A stretch of 64,000 nucleotides of DNA from assembly GCF_024699925.1 (NCBI RefSeq), contig NZ_JAJOMX010000001.1, positions 3,324,001-3,388,000 on the forward strand. Reading direction: 5' to 3'. The notes below the pieces were generated by a model. The model was not told where the DNA came from. It was given only the letters and a program-made list of their open reading frames with translations, and did no database searches. The translations under genes and the position numbers were made by a program. How positions within the stretch are numbered: position 1 is the stretch's first letter; every line of letters begins with the position of its first letter. The stretch comes from Mesorhizobium sp. J428 (GTDB lineage: Bacteria > Pseudomonadota > Alphaproteobacteria > Rhizobiales > Rhizobiaceae). Positions 25,754 through 34,812 of the stretch are shown here, one piece after another.

Positions 25754-26644
25754 CTACTTCTCTCCCGTCACCACGGGCCGGAGCGGATCCCTGGACCAGT
25801 CGAGCATCGATCCGTCATAGACCGAGACCTTCTCGTGGCCGAGCAGAAGCCGTGCGAAGGCCACGTTGCTGGCTGCGACCCCGGCGCCGCAATAGGCGAT
25901 GACAGACGTGTCGGGATCGATTCCGGCGTCGGTGAACCGTCTTTCCAGAGAGGCAGGATCCAGGTAGCGGCCGGTTTCGGGGTCGACCAGCGTGCCCGTC
26001 GGCACGTTGATGCTTTGAGGGATGTGGCCGGGACGTCCGTAGACGATCAGAGAGTCTCCCCTGAATACGTCTGGCGGGAGGGCGTTGACGAGTTGCGAGC
26101 TGCCGTCGTCGAGAGCTTTGTTGACGGCCCTGGTGTCAACGAACACGCGCTTGTCGGCCGGCCGCCAGGCAAATTCCTCCAGCGGAGGCGTGGCGGGCGG
26201 AACCGCTCCTGCCTTCACGGGGAGGCCTGCGGCCTTCCAGTCGGCAAAGCCGCCGTTCAGCACCGCGGCATTGGTGAATCCGAATGCGCGCAACATGAGC
26301 CAGACGCGCGCAGCCCAGCCCGGTTGCGCGGTGGAATAAACCACGACGAAACTGTCCCGCCCGATGCCGAGGGAGGCTGCCATACGCGCGAAATCCTCGA
26401 GCGGCGGCAATGTGAACAGCAGGCCTTTGACGGGGACGGACAGGTCACGCTCGAGATCGACATAGCGCGCGCCGGGCACATGGCTTTTCAGGAATTCGGC
26501 TTCTCCCGACAGCGGCGCAAAGGGCTTGTCCTTCGCGGCGACGAGCGTCGTCGTGACGTCGAGCACGACGAGCCCCGGCTCGCCGAGCCGCGCGTGGAGC
26601 TCCTGCGGCGAGATGAGGAATTCGGGATGCGCATAGCTTTCCAT
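25754..26644 (-). CDS. thiosulfate/3-mercaptopyruvate sulfurtransferase
   Basis: A 296-aa protein of two rhodanese domains. The N-terminal domain (SPQELHARLGEPGLVVLDV, DLSVP) is inactive, as usual. The C-terminal domain carries the active Cys in AYCGAGVAAS, close to the CGSGVTA of mercaptopyruvate sulfurtransferases. It moves sulfur from thiosulfate or mercaptopyruvate to thiols or cyanide. ATG 26644 (MESYAHPEFLISP) is chosen; the frame remains open further up but there it overlaps the HAD gene. It ends 12 bp from the convergent hydrolase stop. Confidence 0.87.
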   Translation of the reverse strand: MESYAHPEFLISPQELHARLGEPGLVVLDVTTTLVAAKDKPFAPLSGEAEFLKSHVPGARYVDLERDLSVPVKGLLFTLPPLEDFARMAASLGIGRDSFVVVYSTAQPGWAARVWLMLRAFGFTNAAVLNGGFADWKAAGLPVKAGAVPPATPPLEEFAWRPADKRVFVDTRAVNKALDDGSSQLVNALPPDVFRGDSLIVYGRPGHIPQSINVPTGTLVDPETGRYLDPASLERRFTDAGIDPDTSVIAYCGAGVAASNVAFARLLLGHEKVSVYDGSMLDWSRDPLRPVVTGEK

Positions 26645-26723
26645 GGCCGATCCGGGTTCCGCCGGCGCCATGATGCGCGGGCAAGAATCTCCTGTCACAC
26701 GCGCCGCGCCGTGACAACCGGTC

Positions 26724-27449
26724 CTAGCCGGCGAGGGCGTTCCTCTCGGCGAGAAGCATTGGCAGATCGGCGACGGAGCCGATGATCGCATCGGCGCGCG
26801 CGCGCTTGAACGTGCCTTCCGTCCCGGTGCCGGAGAGCACGCCGATCGAGAGCCCGCAACCGGCATTGTGCGCCATCTCGATGTCGTGGCCGTTGTCGCC
26901 GATGATGGCCACCTCGGAGGGCGAGAGGCCGGTGAGGTCGCAGAAGGCGAGCACCGTGTCCGGCGCCGGCTTCGGCCGGGCGACCGCGTCGTAGCCGTAG
27001 GCGGCGTCGAACATGCCGGCGATGCCGAGCATGAGGATGGTCTGCTGCGCGCCGGCGGTGGAATCGTTGGTCGCCACGCCCATGCGGTAGCCACCCTGAT
27101 GCAGCGCGGCGAGCGCTTCCTTGACCCCGGCCACGGCCACCGCCTTCGCCGCACCGTTGATGGCGGTGATGCCGTTGAAGCGGACGACGAGCTCCTGGCG
27201 CAGCGTCGGTTCCAGGTCCGGATACCAGAGCGCCACGACATCGGCGTTGGTGCCCGCCGCGAAGACCGAATCGGCGACGAAGTGCTTGGCCTTGAAGTCG
27301 TAGCCCGCCTGCTCCATCAGCCGGTCCGCCCGCAGACGGTCGCCGCCGGCGGCTTCCAAAGCCATCATGTCGCCGATCGAGAACCAGGTGCGGTCGAAGT
27401 CGACCAGCGTACCGTCCTTGTCGAAGAGAATCCCCCGGATGCGCGCCAC
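26724..27449 (-). CDS. HAD-family phosphatase, phosphoglycolate phosphatase-like
   Basis: A 241-aa HAD hydrolase. Motif I is LFDKDGTL (nucleophile D10, acid D12), motif II is GVATNDST, the motif III Lys is in ARPKPAPD, and motif IV is IIGDNGHDIEMA. The helical cap fits the Gph-like subclass. It dephosphorylates small phosphoesters; 2-phosphoglycolate is a guess from similarity. It starts 3 bp after the pgi stop, so it is in the same transcript. Confidence 0.85.
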   Translation of the reverse strand: MARIRGILFDKDGTLVDFDRTWFSIGDMMALEAAGGDRLRADRLMEQAGYDFKAKHFVADSVFAAGTNADVVALWYPDLEPTLRQELVVRFNGITAINGAAKAVAVAGVKEALAALHQGGYRMGVATNDSTAGAQQTILMLGIAGMFDAAYGYDAVARPKPAPDTVLAFCDLTGLSPSEVAIIGDNGHDIEMAHNAGCGLSIGVLSGTGTEGTFKRARADAIIGSVADLPMLLAERNALAG

Positions 27450-27452
27450 AGC

Positions 27453-29096
27453 CTATTCCTCCGTCGCCAATGCGTGAATGTGCGCGACGAGGCCGGCGGT
27501 CGATGCGTCCCGCCCGGCGGCCGAGGCCTTGCCTTCGACGACCGGCAGCAGCCCGGTCGCCAGTTCCTTGCCCAGTTCGACGCCCCACTGGTCGAAGGCG
27601 TTGATGCCGAACAGCGCGGCCTCGACGAAAACGCGATGCTCGTAGAGTGCGACGAGGCGGCCGAGCGCGAACGGATCGAGTTTCTGGTGGACGATAGTGA
27701 CGGAGGGCCGGTTGCCCGAGAAGACGCGGTGCGGCGCGATGGTTTCCGCCTTCGCTGCGTCCATCCCTGCTTTCAGGAGCTGCGCGCGCGCCTCGTCCAG
27801 CGTGCGGCCGCGCATCAGCGCCTCGGACTGGGCGAGGCAGTTCGCGACGAGCAGCGCGTGATGATGCGCGAGTTCAGGCTCGAACCCTTCGGCCGCGACG
27901 ATGAACTCGACCGGGATGACGTCGGTGCCCTGGTGCAGCAGTTGGAAGAAGGCGTGCTGGCCATTGGTGCCGGGCTCGCCGAAGACGAGGGGACCGGTCG
28001 GCGTCGTGACCGCCGTGCCGTCGATCGCGACGCCCTTGCCGTTCGATTCCATGTCGAGCTGCTGCAGGTAGGCCGGCAGGCGCGATAGCCGCTGGTCGTA
28101 GGGGATGACGGCGCGGGCCGGATAGCCGCAGATGACGCGGTGCCACCAGCCGATCAGGCCGAGCACGGCGGGCAGGTTCTCCAGGATCGGCGCGGTGCGG
28201 AAATGCTCGTCCATCGCATGCGCGCCGGCGAGGAAACGGCGGAAATTCTCCGGCCCGACCGCGATCATGATCGGCAGGCCGATCGCCGACCATAGCGAAT
28301 AGCGTCCGCCCACCCAGTCCCAGAAGCCGAAGACGCGCTCTTCGGGAATGCCAAAGGCGGCAGCCTTGTCGATCGCCGTGGAGACCGCCGCGAAGTGCAG
28401 CGAAGCGAGGTCGGCGCCGACCGCGGACTGCACCCAGGCCTTCGCCGTGGTCGCATTGGTCATCGTCTCGATGGTGGTGAAGGTCTTCGAGGCGACGATG
28501 AAGAAGGTGGTTTCCGGATCGAGCTGTTTCAACACATCCGCAATGTGCGCGCCGTCGACATTGGAGACGAAGTGGGCGCGCGGCCCGTCATGGAACGGGG
28601 CGAGCGCCAGCACGGCCATCTGCGGGCCGAGATCCGAGCCCCCGATGCCGATATTGACCACGTCGGTGATCTTCTTGCCGGTCGCGCCCTTCGTGCGGCC
28701 GGAACGGATGGAATCGGCGAAAGCGTAGAGCGCGTCGAGCACGCGCTCCACCTCGCCGGCCTCCTTCGAGCGTCCGTCGGCTACTCCCGCCGTCGCGCCG
28801 CGCAGCGCGACATGCAGCACGGCGCGGCCCTCGGTCAGGTTGATCGGCTCGCCCGCGAACATTGCGGCTCGCTTGCCTTCGAGGCCGGCCGCGAGGGCGG
28901 CTTTCTCGAGGAGCGTCATCGTCTGCGCGTCCACCGCGCATTTCGACCAGTCGAGAAGGAGATCGTCGAACGTCAGCGAGAACGCGCCGAATCGGCCCGG
29001 ATCGGTCCGGAACGCCTCCCGCATGTCCATGGGCGCCTCGGCGGCGCGATGCCGCCGCAACGATTCGATCGATTCGGAGAGTTCCGCCCGTGCCAA
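27453..29096 (-). CDS. pgi: glucose-6-phosphate isomerase
   Basis: A 547-aa enzyme converting glucose-6-phosphate and fructose-6-phosphate. Visible signatures: [40 protein letters not shown] (PGI signature 1), [15 protein letters not shown], and the C-terminal [13 protein letters not shown] with the catalytic Lys. The start is TTG 29096; no ATG is available upstream before a TAG, and the first internal ATG (residue 23) would cut a conserved helix. It heads a two-gene unit with the HAD phosphatase, divergent from the MocR regulator. Confidence 0.95.
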   Translation of the reverse strand: MARAELSESIESLRRHRAAEAPMDMREAFRTDPGRFGAFSLTFDDLLLDWSKCAVDAQTMTLLEKAALAAGLEGKRAAMFAGEPINLTEGRAVLHVALRGATAGVADGRSKEAGEVERVLDALYAFADSIRSGRTKGATGKKITDVVNIGIGGSDLGPQMAVLALAPFHDGPRAHFVSNVDGAHIADVLKQLDPETTFFIVASKTFTTIETMTNATTAKAWVQSAVGADLASLHFAAVSTAIDKAAAFGIPEERVFGFWDWVGGRYSLWSAIGLPIMIAVGPENFRRFLAGAHAMDEHFRTAPILENLPAVLGLIGWWHRVICGYPARAVIPYDQRLSRLPAYLQQLDMESNGKGVAIDGTAVTTPTGPLVFGEPGTNGQHAFFQLLHQGTDVIPVEFIVAAEGFEPELAHHHALLVANCLAQSEALMRGRTLDEARAQLLKAGMDAAKAETIAPHRVFSGNRPSVTIVHQKLDPFALGRLVALYEHRVFVEAALFGINAFDQWGVELGKELATGLLPVVEGKASAAGRDASTAGLVAHIHALATEE

Positions 29097-29161
29097 TTGG
29101 TCCCCCAGCGTGGTCGTCGTCGGCGCAAGCTAGACCGAGATGAGACCTTATTCCACTTCGG

Positions 29162-29221
29162 AGGCTGGCCCAATTGTCACAATACAAAACGAAAATGTGG
29201 CGTAAGTGATTGTGCCAGCCT
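29162..29221. promoter_or_regulatory. inverted repeat in the pgi/mocR divergent promoter region
   Basis: AGGCTGGCCCAAT (29162-29174) and ATTGTGCCAGCCT (29209-29221) are inverted repeats matching at 12 of 13 positions, 34 bp apart. The left arm runs into a second palindrome, ATTGTCACAAT (29173-29183). This is a likely operator in the only shared promoter region of pgi and the MocR-type gene. Confidence 0.55.
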
Positions 29222-29272
29222 TGCTGACATGTTAGTTCCAGGCTAGGCTTGCCCATAGAGAGGGAGTCCGCC

Positions 29273-30766
29273 ATGTCGTCGCGAAACGATGCCGCCATCT
29301 GGTCCGGCCTGTTCACCATCTCGGCCGAATCCGGCCAGACGCTCCAGGCCCAGATCCGCCAGGCGATCGTAGCCGCCATCCTGGATCGACAGATCGCAGC
29401 GTCGATGCCGCTGCCGTCCTGCCGTATCCTGGCGGAGAAGCTCGGCGTCGCCCGCGGCACGGTGGTGCTCGCGTTCCAGCAACTGGTCGACCAGGGCTTC
29501 CTGATCGCGCGCGAGCGGCGCGGCCATTTCGTCAATCCCGAAGTGCTCGCCATGCCCGCCCGCGGCCCACAGAAACATGCCGACAACCAGGACGGCGTCG
29601 ACTGGAAGGCGCGCCGCAAGGTGATGCCCAGCGACCTGCCCAAGCCCTCGAAGCAGAGCAACTGGATCAAGTCGTCCTACCCCTTCGTCTACGGTCAGTT
29701 CGATCCGGCACTGTTCCCGACGGCAGAGTGGCGCGAGTGCAACCGCATGGCGCTGGCGGTGCTGGAAATCCGTAACTGGGCGGCCGACATGGTCGACCAG
29801 GACGATCCGGCGCTGATCGAGCAGATCCAGGCGCGGCTGCTGCCGCGGCGCGGCATCTTCGCCAATCCCGACGAGATCATCATCACGCTCGGCGCGCAGA
29901 ACGCGCTCTACATGCTGGCCACGCTGCTGATGGCCAAGGGTGCGCGCGTGGCGATGGAGAACCCGGGCTATCCCGATGCGCGCAGCGTCTTCCGTCTCGC
30001 CGGCGCCGAAATCGTGCCGGTGCCGGTCGACAAGGACGGGCTGAAGGTGGGCCAGATCCCGGCCGATTGCGGCTTCGTCTTCACCACGCCGAGCCACCAC
30101 TGCCCCACCATGGTGTCGCTGAGCGCCGAGCGCCGCGCCCAGCTGCTTGCCGACGCGACGCGCAACAACCAGATCATCATCGAGGACGGCTACGACAGCC
30201 AACTCGTCGACGAGGCGCCGCAGCAGGCGCTGAAGAGCATCGATCGCTCCGGCCGCGTCGTCTATGTCGGCTCGATGTCGAAGACGCTCGCACCCGGCCT
30301 GCGCCTCGGCTACATCGTCGCCTCCGCCGATCTGATCGCGGAACTCAGGGCGCTGCGCCGCTTCATGCTCAGGCATCCGCCGGCCAACAACCAGCGCGCC
30401 GTGGCGCTGTTCCTGTCGCTTGGCCACCACGAGGCGCTGGTGCGCAAGCTCTCCGGCGCCTTCAGCGAGCGCCGCAAGCGGCTCGTCCAGGCGGTGTCGG
30501 CCTTCCTGCCCGAATGGAAGTCGTCGCCCGCCACCGGCGGCACGTCGCTCTGGCTCGAAGGTCCGGCGGGCGTGAATGCGTCCGCGCTGGCGGAGATGGC
30601 CGCTGCGCGCAGCGTGCTGATCGAATCCGGCGACCGCTTCTTCGACGGCCCTTTGCGGCCGACGAACTTCCTGCGGCTGGGCTTCTCGTCGATCTCGCTC
30701 CAGCACATCGAGCCGGGAATCCGCGAACTCGCGACGGCTGCCGGCAGGCGTCCCGCGGCCGCCTGA
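29273..30766 (+). CDS. MocR-family transcriptional regulator (GntR HTH plus aminotransferase fold)
   Basis: 497 aa. The N-terminal winged HTH of GntR type is at about residues 20-90 (LPSCRILAEKLGVARGTVVLAFQQL). A class I aminotransferase-like domain follows, with the PLP-binding Lys in GSMSKTLAPGLRLGY and the Asp in IIEDGYDSQL. Such proteins sense PLP or amino compounds and regulate a neighbouring gene. ATG 29273 follows AGGGAG. The likely targets are itself and the methyltransferase gene 140 bp downstream; the substrate class is not known. Confidence 0.87.
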   Translation: MSSRNDAAIWSGLFTISAESGQTLQAQIRQAIVAAILDRQIAASMPLPSCRILAEKLGVARGTVVLAFQQLVDQGFLIARERRGHFVNPEVLAMPARGPQKHADNQDGVDWKARRKVMPSDLPKPSKQSNWIKSSYPFVYGQFDPALFPTAEWRECNRMALAVLEIRNWAADMVDQDDPALIEQIQARLLPRRGIFANPDEIIITLGAQNALYMLATLLMAKGARVAMENPGYPDARSVFRLAGAEIVPVPVDKDGLKVGQIPADCGFVFTTPSHHCPTMVSLSAERRAQLLADATRNNQIIIEDGYDSQLVDEAPQQALKSIDRSGRVVYVGSMSKTLAPGLRLGYIVASADLIAELRALRRFMLRHPPANNQRAVALFLSLGHHEALVRKLSGAFSERRKRLVQAVSAFLPEWKSSPATGGTSLWLEGPAGVNASALAEMAAARSVLIESGDRFFDGPLRPTNFLRLGFSSISLQHIEPGIRELATAAGRRPAAA

Positions 30767-30906
30767 TCTGGACCAGCCGGCGAGGGCCTGTGGCCCAAAA
30801 ACTGGACTTCCCGGCCTTTGCCGGGCGGCGCAAGACTGGCCCGCATGTGAACGGGCGGCAGTACGGTGAGGACAAGCCGGCGCCGCGAGGAATCGGGGAA
30901 CCAGTC

Positions 30907-32493
30907 ATGAACGCAGTCTTGCAGGAGCAGGATTTGGGCGATGGCAGCCGCATGCGCCGGTCGGGAGGGCGTGAGGCCCGCCGCGCGATGCGCGCGGCCC
31001 CTCTGGCGGAGGACGTGCGGCCGATCCGGCCGGGCATGGAAGGCGGCCGCTACACGCCGCTCGCGGCCAACGACCTGGAGCGCATCCACGAGGCGGTCCT
31101 GACGCTGCTCGAGACCGTCGGCTTCGCCAATGCGATCCCGTCCTGCATCGAGACGTGTATCAAGGCCGGAGCGACCCATGGCGAGGACGGCCGGCTGCGC
31201 TTCCCGCGCGGACTGGTCGAGCACACGATCCGCATCGCCGCGCGCAACTTCACGCTGCACGGGCAGGACCCGCGGCATGACATGGTGGTGCAGGGAAAGC
31301 GGGTGCATTTCGGTACGGCGGGTGCTGCGGTGCACCTGGTGGACGTGGAGAAGCGGGAATACCGGGAATCGCTGCTACAGGACATCTACGACGCCGCCCG
31401 CATCGTCGACGGCCTCGACAACATCCATTTCTTCCAGCGGCCGATGGTGCCGCGCGACGTGGTCGACCCGTTCGACATGGACCTGAACACGCTGTACGCC
31501 TGCGTGTCCGGCACGACCAAGCATGTCGGCACGTCCTTCACCGTGGCGGACAATGTCGGCCCTGCTCTGGAGATGCTCTATGCGATCGCCGGCGGCGAGG
31601 AGAAGTTCCGCGCCCGTCCCTTCGTTTCCAACTCGAACTGCTTCGTCGTGCCGCCGATGAAGTTCGCCGAGGATGCCTGCGGCGTGCTGGAAGCCTGCGT
31701 GAAGGGCGGTATTCCGATCCTGCTGCTCTCGGCTGGACAGGCGGGCGCCACGGCCCCGGCCGCGATCGCCGGTGCGGTGGTGCAGGCGGTGGCCGAGGTG
31801 CTGGTCGGCCTCGTCTACGTCAACGCCCTCAAGCCCGGCCATCCCTGCATCTTCGGCACCTGGCCGTTTGTCTCCGACCTGCGCACCGGCGCGATGTCGG
31901 GCGGCTCGGCCGAGCAGGCGCTGCTGACGGCGGCCTGCGCGCAAATGGCGCATTTCTATGACCTGCCGGGCGGCTCGGCGGCCGGCATGGCGGATTCGAA
32001 GCTGCCCGACATCCAGTCCGGCTATGAGAAGGGCATCACCAACGTGCTCGCGGGCCTGTCGGGCCTCAACCTGATCTACGAGTCGGCCGGGATGCACGCC
32101 TCGCTGCTCGGCTTCTGCCTCGAAAGCCTGATCATCGACAACGACATGCTGGGCCAGTGTCTGCGCTGCGTGCGCGGCATCGACGTCTCCGACGCGGCAC
32201 TGTCGGTCGACGTCATCACCGATGTCTGCATCAACGGGCCGGGCCACTATCTTGGCCACGGCCAGACGCTGAAGCTGATGCAGACCGAATATTTCTATCC
32301 GGCGATCGCCGACCGCTTCAGCCCGAAGGAATGGAACGAGAAGGGCAGGCCCGACATCGTCCAGCGCGCGATCGCCGAGAAGAAGCGCATCCTGTCGACG
32401 GTCTTCCCCGACCACATCCCGCGGTCGCTGGACGACCAGCTGCGGGCGAGGTTCGCCAACATCCTTCTGCCGCGCTCGGCGATGGTCGGATAG
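30907..32493 (+). CDS. trimethylamine methyltransferase (MttB) family protein, non-pyrrolysine type
   Basis: A 528-aa TIM-barrel protein of the MttB superfamily (LETVGF near the N-terminus, GTTKHVGTSFT, PCIFGTWPFVSDLRTGAMSGGSAEQ, CLRCVRGIDVSD). The reading frame has no internal TAG, so it belongs to the non-pyrrolysine (MtgB-like) class, whose known members demethylate quaternary amines such as glycine betaine. ATG 30907 follows GGGGAACC. No corrinoid protein or methylene-THF enzyme is adjacent. The long upstream extension of this frame to 30067 is a shadow of the regulator gene. Confidence 0.85.
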   Translation: MNAVLQEQDLGDGSRMRRSGGREARRAMRAAPLAEDVRPIRPGMEGGRYTPLAANDLERIHEAVLTLLETVGFANAIPSCIETCIKAGATHGEDGRLRFPRGLVEHTIRIAARNFTLHGQDPRHDMVVQGKRVHFGTAGAAVHLVDVEKREYRESLLQDIYDAARIVDGLDNIHFFQRPMVPRDVVDPFDMDLNTLYACVSGTTKHVGTSFTVADNVGPALEMLYAIAGGEEKFRARPFVSNSNCFVVPPMKFAEDACGVLEACVKGGIPILLLSAGQAGATAPAAIAGAVVQAVAEVLVGLVYVNALKPGHPCIFGTWPFVSDLRTGAMSGGSAEQALLTAACAQMAHFYDLPGGSAAGMADSKLPDIQSGYEKGITNVLAGLSGLNLIYESAGMHASLLGFCLESLIIDNDMLGQCLRCVRGIDVSDAALSVDVITDVCINGPGHYLGHGQTLKLMQTEYFYPAIADRFSPKEWNEKGRPDIVQRAIAEKKRILSTVFPDHIPRSLDDQLRARFANILLPRSAMVG

Positions 32494-32509
32494 CGACCGA
32501 CCGCCCGCC

Positions 32510-33478
32510 CTACGCGGCCTTGGCCTGGGCAGAGAGGCCGAGCCTCGCCCGCGCGGCGTCGTATTCGCGCGCGAGCCGGTCGACGAGTTCACCGGCCGAG
32601 ACGATTTCCTTGACCACGCCGATGCCCTGGCCGCAGCCCCAGATTTCCTTCCATGCCTTGGCCGAACCGAAATCCATCTTGGACGGATCGGATTCGGGCA
32701 GATGGTCCGGGTCCATGCCGGCATTGCGGACGGAGCCCTTGAGGTAATTGCCGTGCACGCCGGTAAAAAGGTTCGAGTAGACGATGTCGGCCGCGTTGGA
32801 CTCGACGATCATCTGCTTGTAGGCGTCGACCGCGCGCGCTTCCTTCGTGGCGATGAAGGGCGAGCCGATATAGGCCATGTCGGCGCCCATCGCCTGCGCG
32901 GCGAGGATTGCGCCGCCATTGGCGATCGCGCCCGACAGGAGCAGCGGGCCGTTGAACCACTGCCGGATCTCCTGGATCAGGGCGAAGGGCGACAGTGTGC
33001 CGGCATGACCGCCCGCGCCCGCCGCCACCGCGATCAGACCATCCGCGCCCTTCTCGATCGCCTTGCGGGCGTGACGGTCGTGGATGATGTCGTGCAGCAC
33101 GATGCCGCCGTAGGAATGCACCGCCTGGTTCACCTCCGGCACGGCGCCGAGCGAGGTGATGACGATCGGCACCTTGTATTTCACGCACATGGCGAGGTCG
33201 TGCTCGAGGCGGGCGTTCGACTTGTGCACGATCTGGTTGACCGCGAAGGGGGCTGCCGGCCGGCCCGGATTGGCGCGGTCGTGCGCGGCCAGCGTCTCCG
33301 TGACTTCGGCCAGCCATTCGTCGAGCTGCGCCTCGGGCCGCGCGTTCAGCGCCGGGAACGAGCCGACGATGCCTGCCTTGCACTGCGCCAGCACCAGCGG
33401 CGGGTGCGAGATGATGAACAGCGGCGAGCCCACCACCGGAATCCGCAGGTTCTTGGTCAGGATCTCCGGCAGCGCCAT
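32510..33478 (-). CDS. nitronate monooxygenase / 2-nitropropane dioxygenase family flavoprotein
   Basis: 322 aa, FMN-binding TIM barrel. Conserved pieces: VVGSPLFIISHPPLV, GSFPALNARP, VAAGAGGHAGTLSPFALIQEIR (phosphate-binding and active His region), and LSGAIANGGAILAAQAMGADMAYIGSPF. It oxidises alkyl nitronates or serves as an enoyl/ketoacyl-related flavin enzyme. A palindrome shared with the fatty-acid locus lies 21-42 bp upstream of its start, which suggests a role linked to acyl-CoA catabolism. The stop lies close to the convergent mttB-like gene. Confidence 0.87.
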   Translation of the reverse strand: MALPEILTKNLRIPVVGSPLFIISHPPLVLAQCKAGIVGSFPALNARPEAQLDEWLAEVTETLAAHDRANPGRPAAPFAVNQIVHKSNARLEHDLAMCVKYKVPIVITSLGAVPEVNQAVHSYGGIVLHDIIHDRHARKAIEKGADGLIAVAAGAGGHAGTLSPFALIQEIRQWFNGPLLLSGAIANGGAILAAQAMGADMAYIGSPFIATKEARAVDAYKQMIVESNAADIVYSNLFTGVHGNYLKGSVRNAGMDPDHLPESDPSKMDFGSAKAWKEIWGCGQGIGVVKEIVSAGELVDRLAREYDAARARLGLSAQAKAA

Positions 33479-33498
33479 TCTCGTCTCCTCCGTGTCGA

Positions 33499-33520
33499 TT
33501 GACGTTTGCGTAAACGTAAT
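33499..33520. promoter_or_regulatory. MerR-type operator, site A
   Basis: TTGACGTTTGCGTAAACGTAAT, an imperfect palindrome sharing the GACGTTT-N4-AAACGT core with sites at 48022 and 48718. It lies just upstream of nitronate monooxygenase. Confidence 0.6.
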
Positions 33521-33681
33521 GTCTGTCTAGCAGAATGACGGCGGCGCGCAATCTTCGCAAGCCTGCCTTGCCGGTGGACAAGCGCCATCCCGTACCCTGC
33601 GCGAAGGCCGGCAGGTTGATTGCCGCCTCACCTGCGGTTAACGATTGCGGGAAAGGGCCTTGCCCGAAGGGAAAACGCCGC

Positions 33682-34812
33682 TTGGATCCGATCGAACAGG
33701 CGATCAGAAACGCATTCACGAAGGGCGATCCCGAGGATCGAGCCTTCCGGGAAAAGGTTTATCGTTCGGCGAGTGCGGCACTCGAGAAGGCGCTCCAGGC
33801 GAATGCCTCGATCACGCCCGAAGCCGCAGCGCGGCGGCGCAAGAGCCTGCTCGCCGTCGTCACCAGCGTCGAGTCGGAGTTCGTGCCCGCGGTCGAGCCG
33901 GCGGCTCCTTCGGTCTCGCCGCCGGTGGCGGCTCCCTCCGCACCGATGCAGGAGCCGGCGGCCCCGGACATCCCGGCGCCCGCTGCCGCGCGCCGCGAGG
34001 AACCGTCGTTCTTTCCGGAGTCGCCTCGGGTCGAGCCGCCGGTTTCGCGCGATCCCGCGCCCGACTGGCCGACCGCGCCGGCCCCGCAGCGCGCCGAACG
34101 TCCGGCGCTCGCGGGAGAGCCGCGGCGGCCCTCGGCCGAGCCCGCCGCGCGGTCCGAGGAGAAGCCGAAACGCGGCCGGAGCCGCTGGGGCTCGATCGCC
34201 GGTCTCCTGTCCTTCCTCATCATCGTCGGCCTCGCGGTCTGGATCGCGGCGGAGGTCGGTCTGTTTGCCCCAAGGGACAGCGGCCAGCCGCAGGGGTCCG
34301 GCCCCGCCGCGTCCGACAGCGGCTCGGGAACGGACGGCGCGCCGCGCAGGCCGGGCGAGGACGAGGCCCTGGAGAACTGGATCGTGGTGTTCTCGCCTGA
34401 CGATCCCACCACCGTCGCCGCGGCGGCCGGAGCGAAAGCCGAGGTCGTGGACGCGGGCGGCGACAAGGCGATCCGCATCGCGTCCGGCCAGTCCGGAGCG
34501 GTGGTGCGCTTCGACATCGGGCAGGGCACGCTGGAGAGGATCACCGGCAAGCATGCAGTGTTCGACATCGTCGCCCGCACCGGCGACGGGCCGGAGACGC
34601 AGATGTCCGTCTCGTGCGATTTCGGCGCGCTCGGCGAGTGCGGCCGCAACCGCTACATCGTCGGCTCGCAGCGTTCCGAGTTCCTGCTGCAGGTGGATGT
34701 GCCGGCGGGAACGCCGGCGGGGGCGGGCGCGATCGAGATCCAATCGGATGTCGAGGACGGCGGCAAGGCGGTGGAGATCCTGCAGATCAGGGTCAGCGCC
34801 ACCGCGCCCTGA
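33682..34812 (+). CDS. Pro/Ala-rich single-pass membrane protein
   Basis: About 376 aa from TTG 33682 (DPIEQAIRNAFTKGD), preceded by AAGGGAAAA; the frame is open from 33535, but that leader is not protein-like. A conserved-looking helical head (residues 1-70) precedes a long Pro/Ala/Glu-rich linker. One membrane helix follows near residue 180 (IAGLLSFLIIVGLAVWIAAEVGLF). The last 150 residues form a soluble beta-rich domain with a Cys pair (SCDFGALGECGRN). Predicted topology is cytoplasmic N-terminus and periplasmic C-terminal domain. The family looks like a rhizobial hypothetical; function unknown. Confidence 0.65.
   Translation: MDPIEQAIRNAFTKGDPEDRAFREKVYRSASAALEKALQANASITPEAAARRRKSLLAVVTSVESEFVPAVEPAAPSVSPPVAAPSAPMQEPAAPDIPAPAAARREEPSFFPESPRVEPPVSRDPAPDWPTAPAPQRAERPALAGEPRRPSAEPAARSEEKPKRGRSRWGSIAGLLSFLIIVGLAVWIAAEVGLFAPRDSGQPQGSGPAASDSGSGTDGAPRRPGEDEALENWIVVFSPDDPTTVAAAAGAKAEVVDAGGDKAIRIASGQSGAVVRFDIGQGTLERITGKHAVFDIVARTGDGPETQMSVSCDFGALGECGRNRYIVGSQRSEFLLQVDVPAGTPAGAGAIEIQSDVEDGGKAVEILQIRVSATAP

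Noticed and set aside
30907..32493. Pyrrolysine-containing MttB
   Set aside because: No in-frame TAG occurs before the terminal stop, and no pyl genes are visible.
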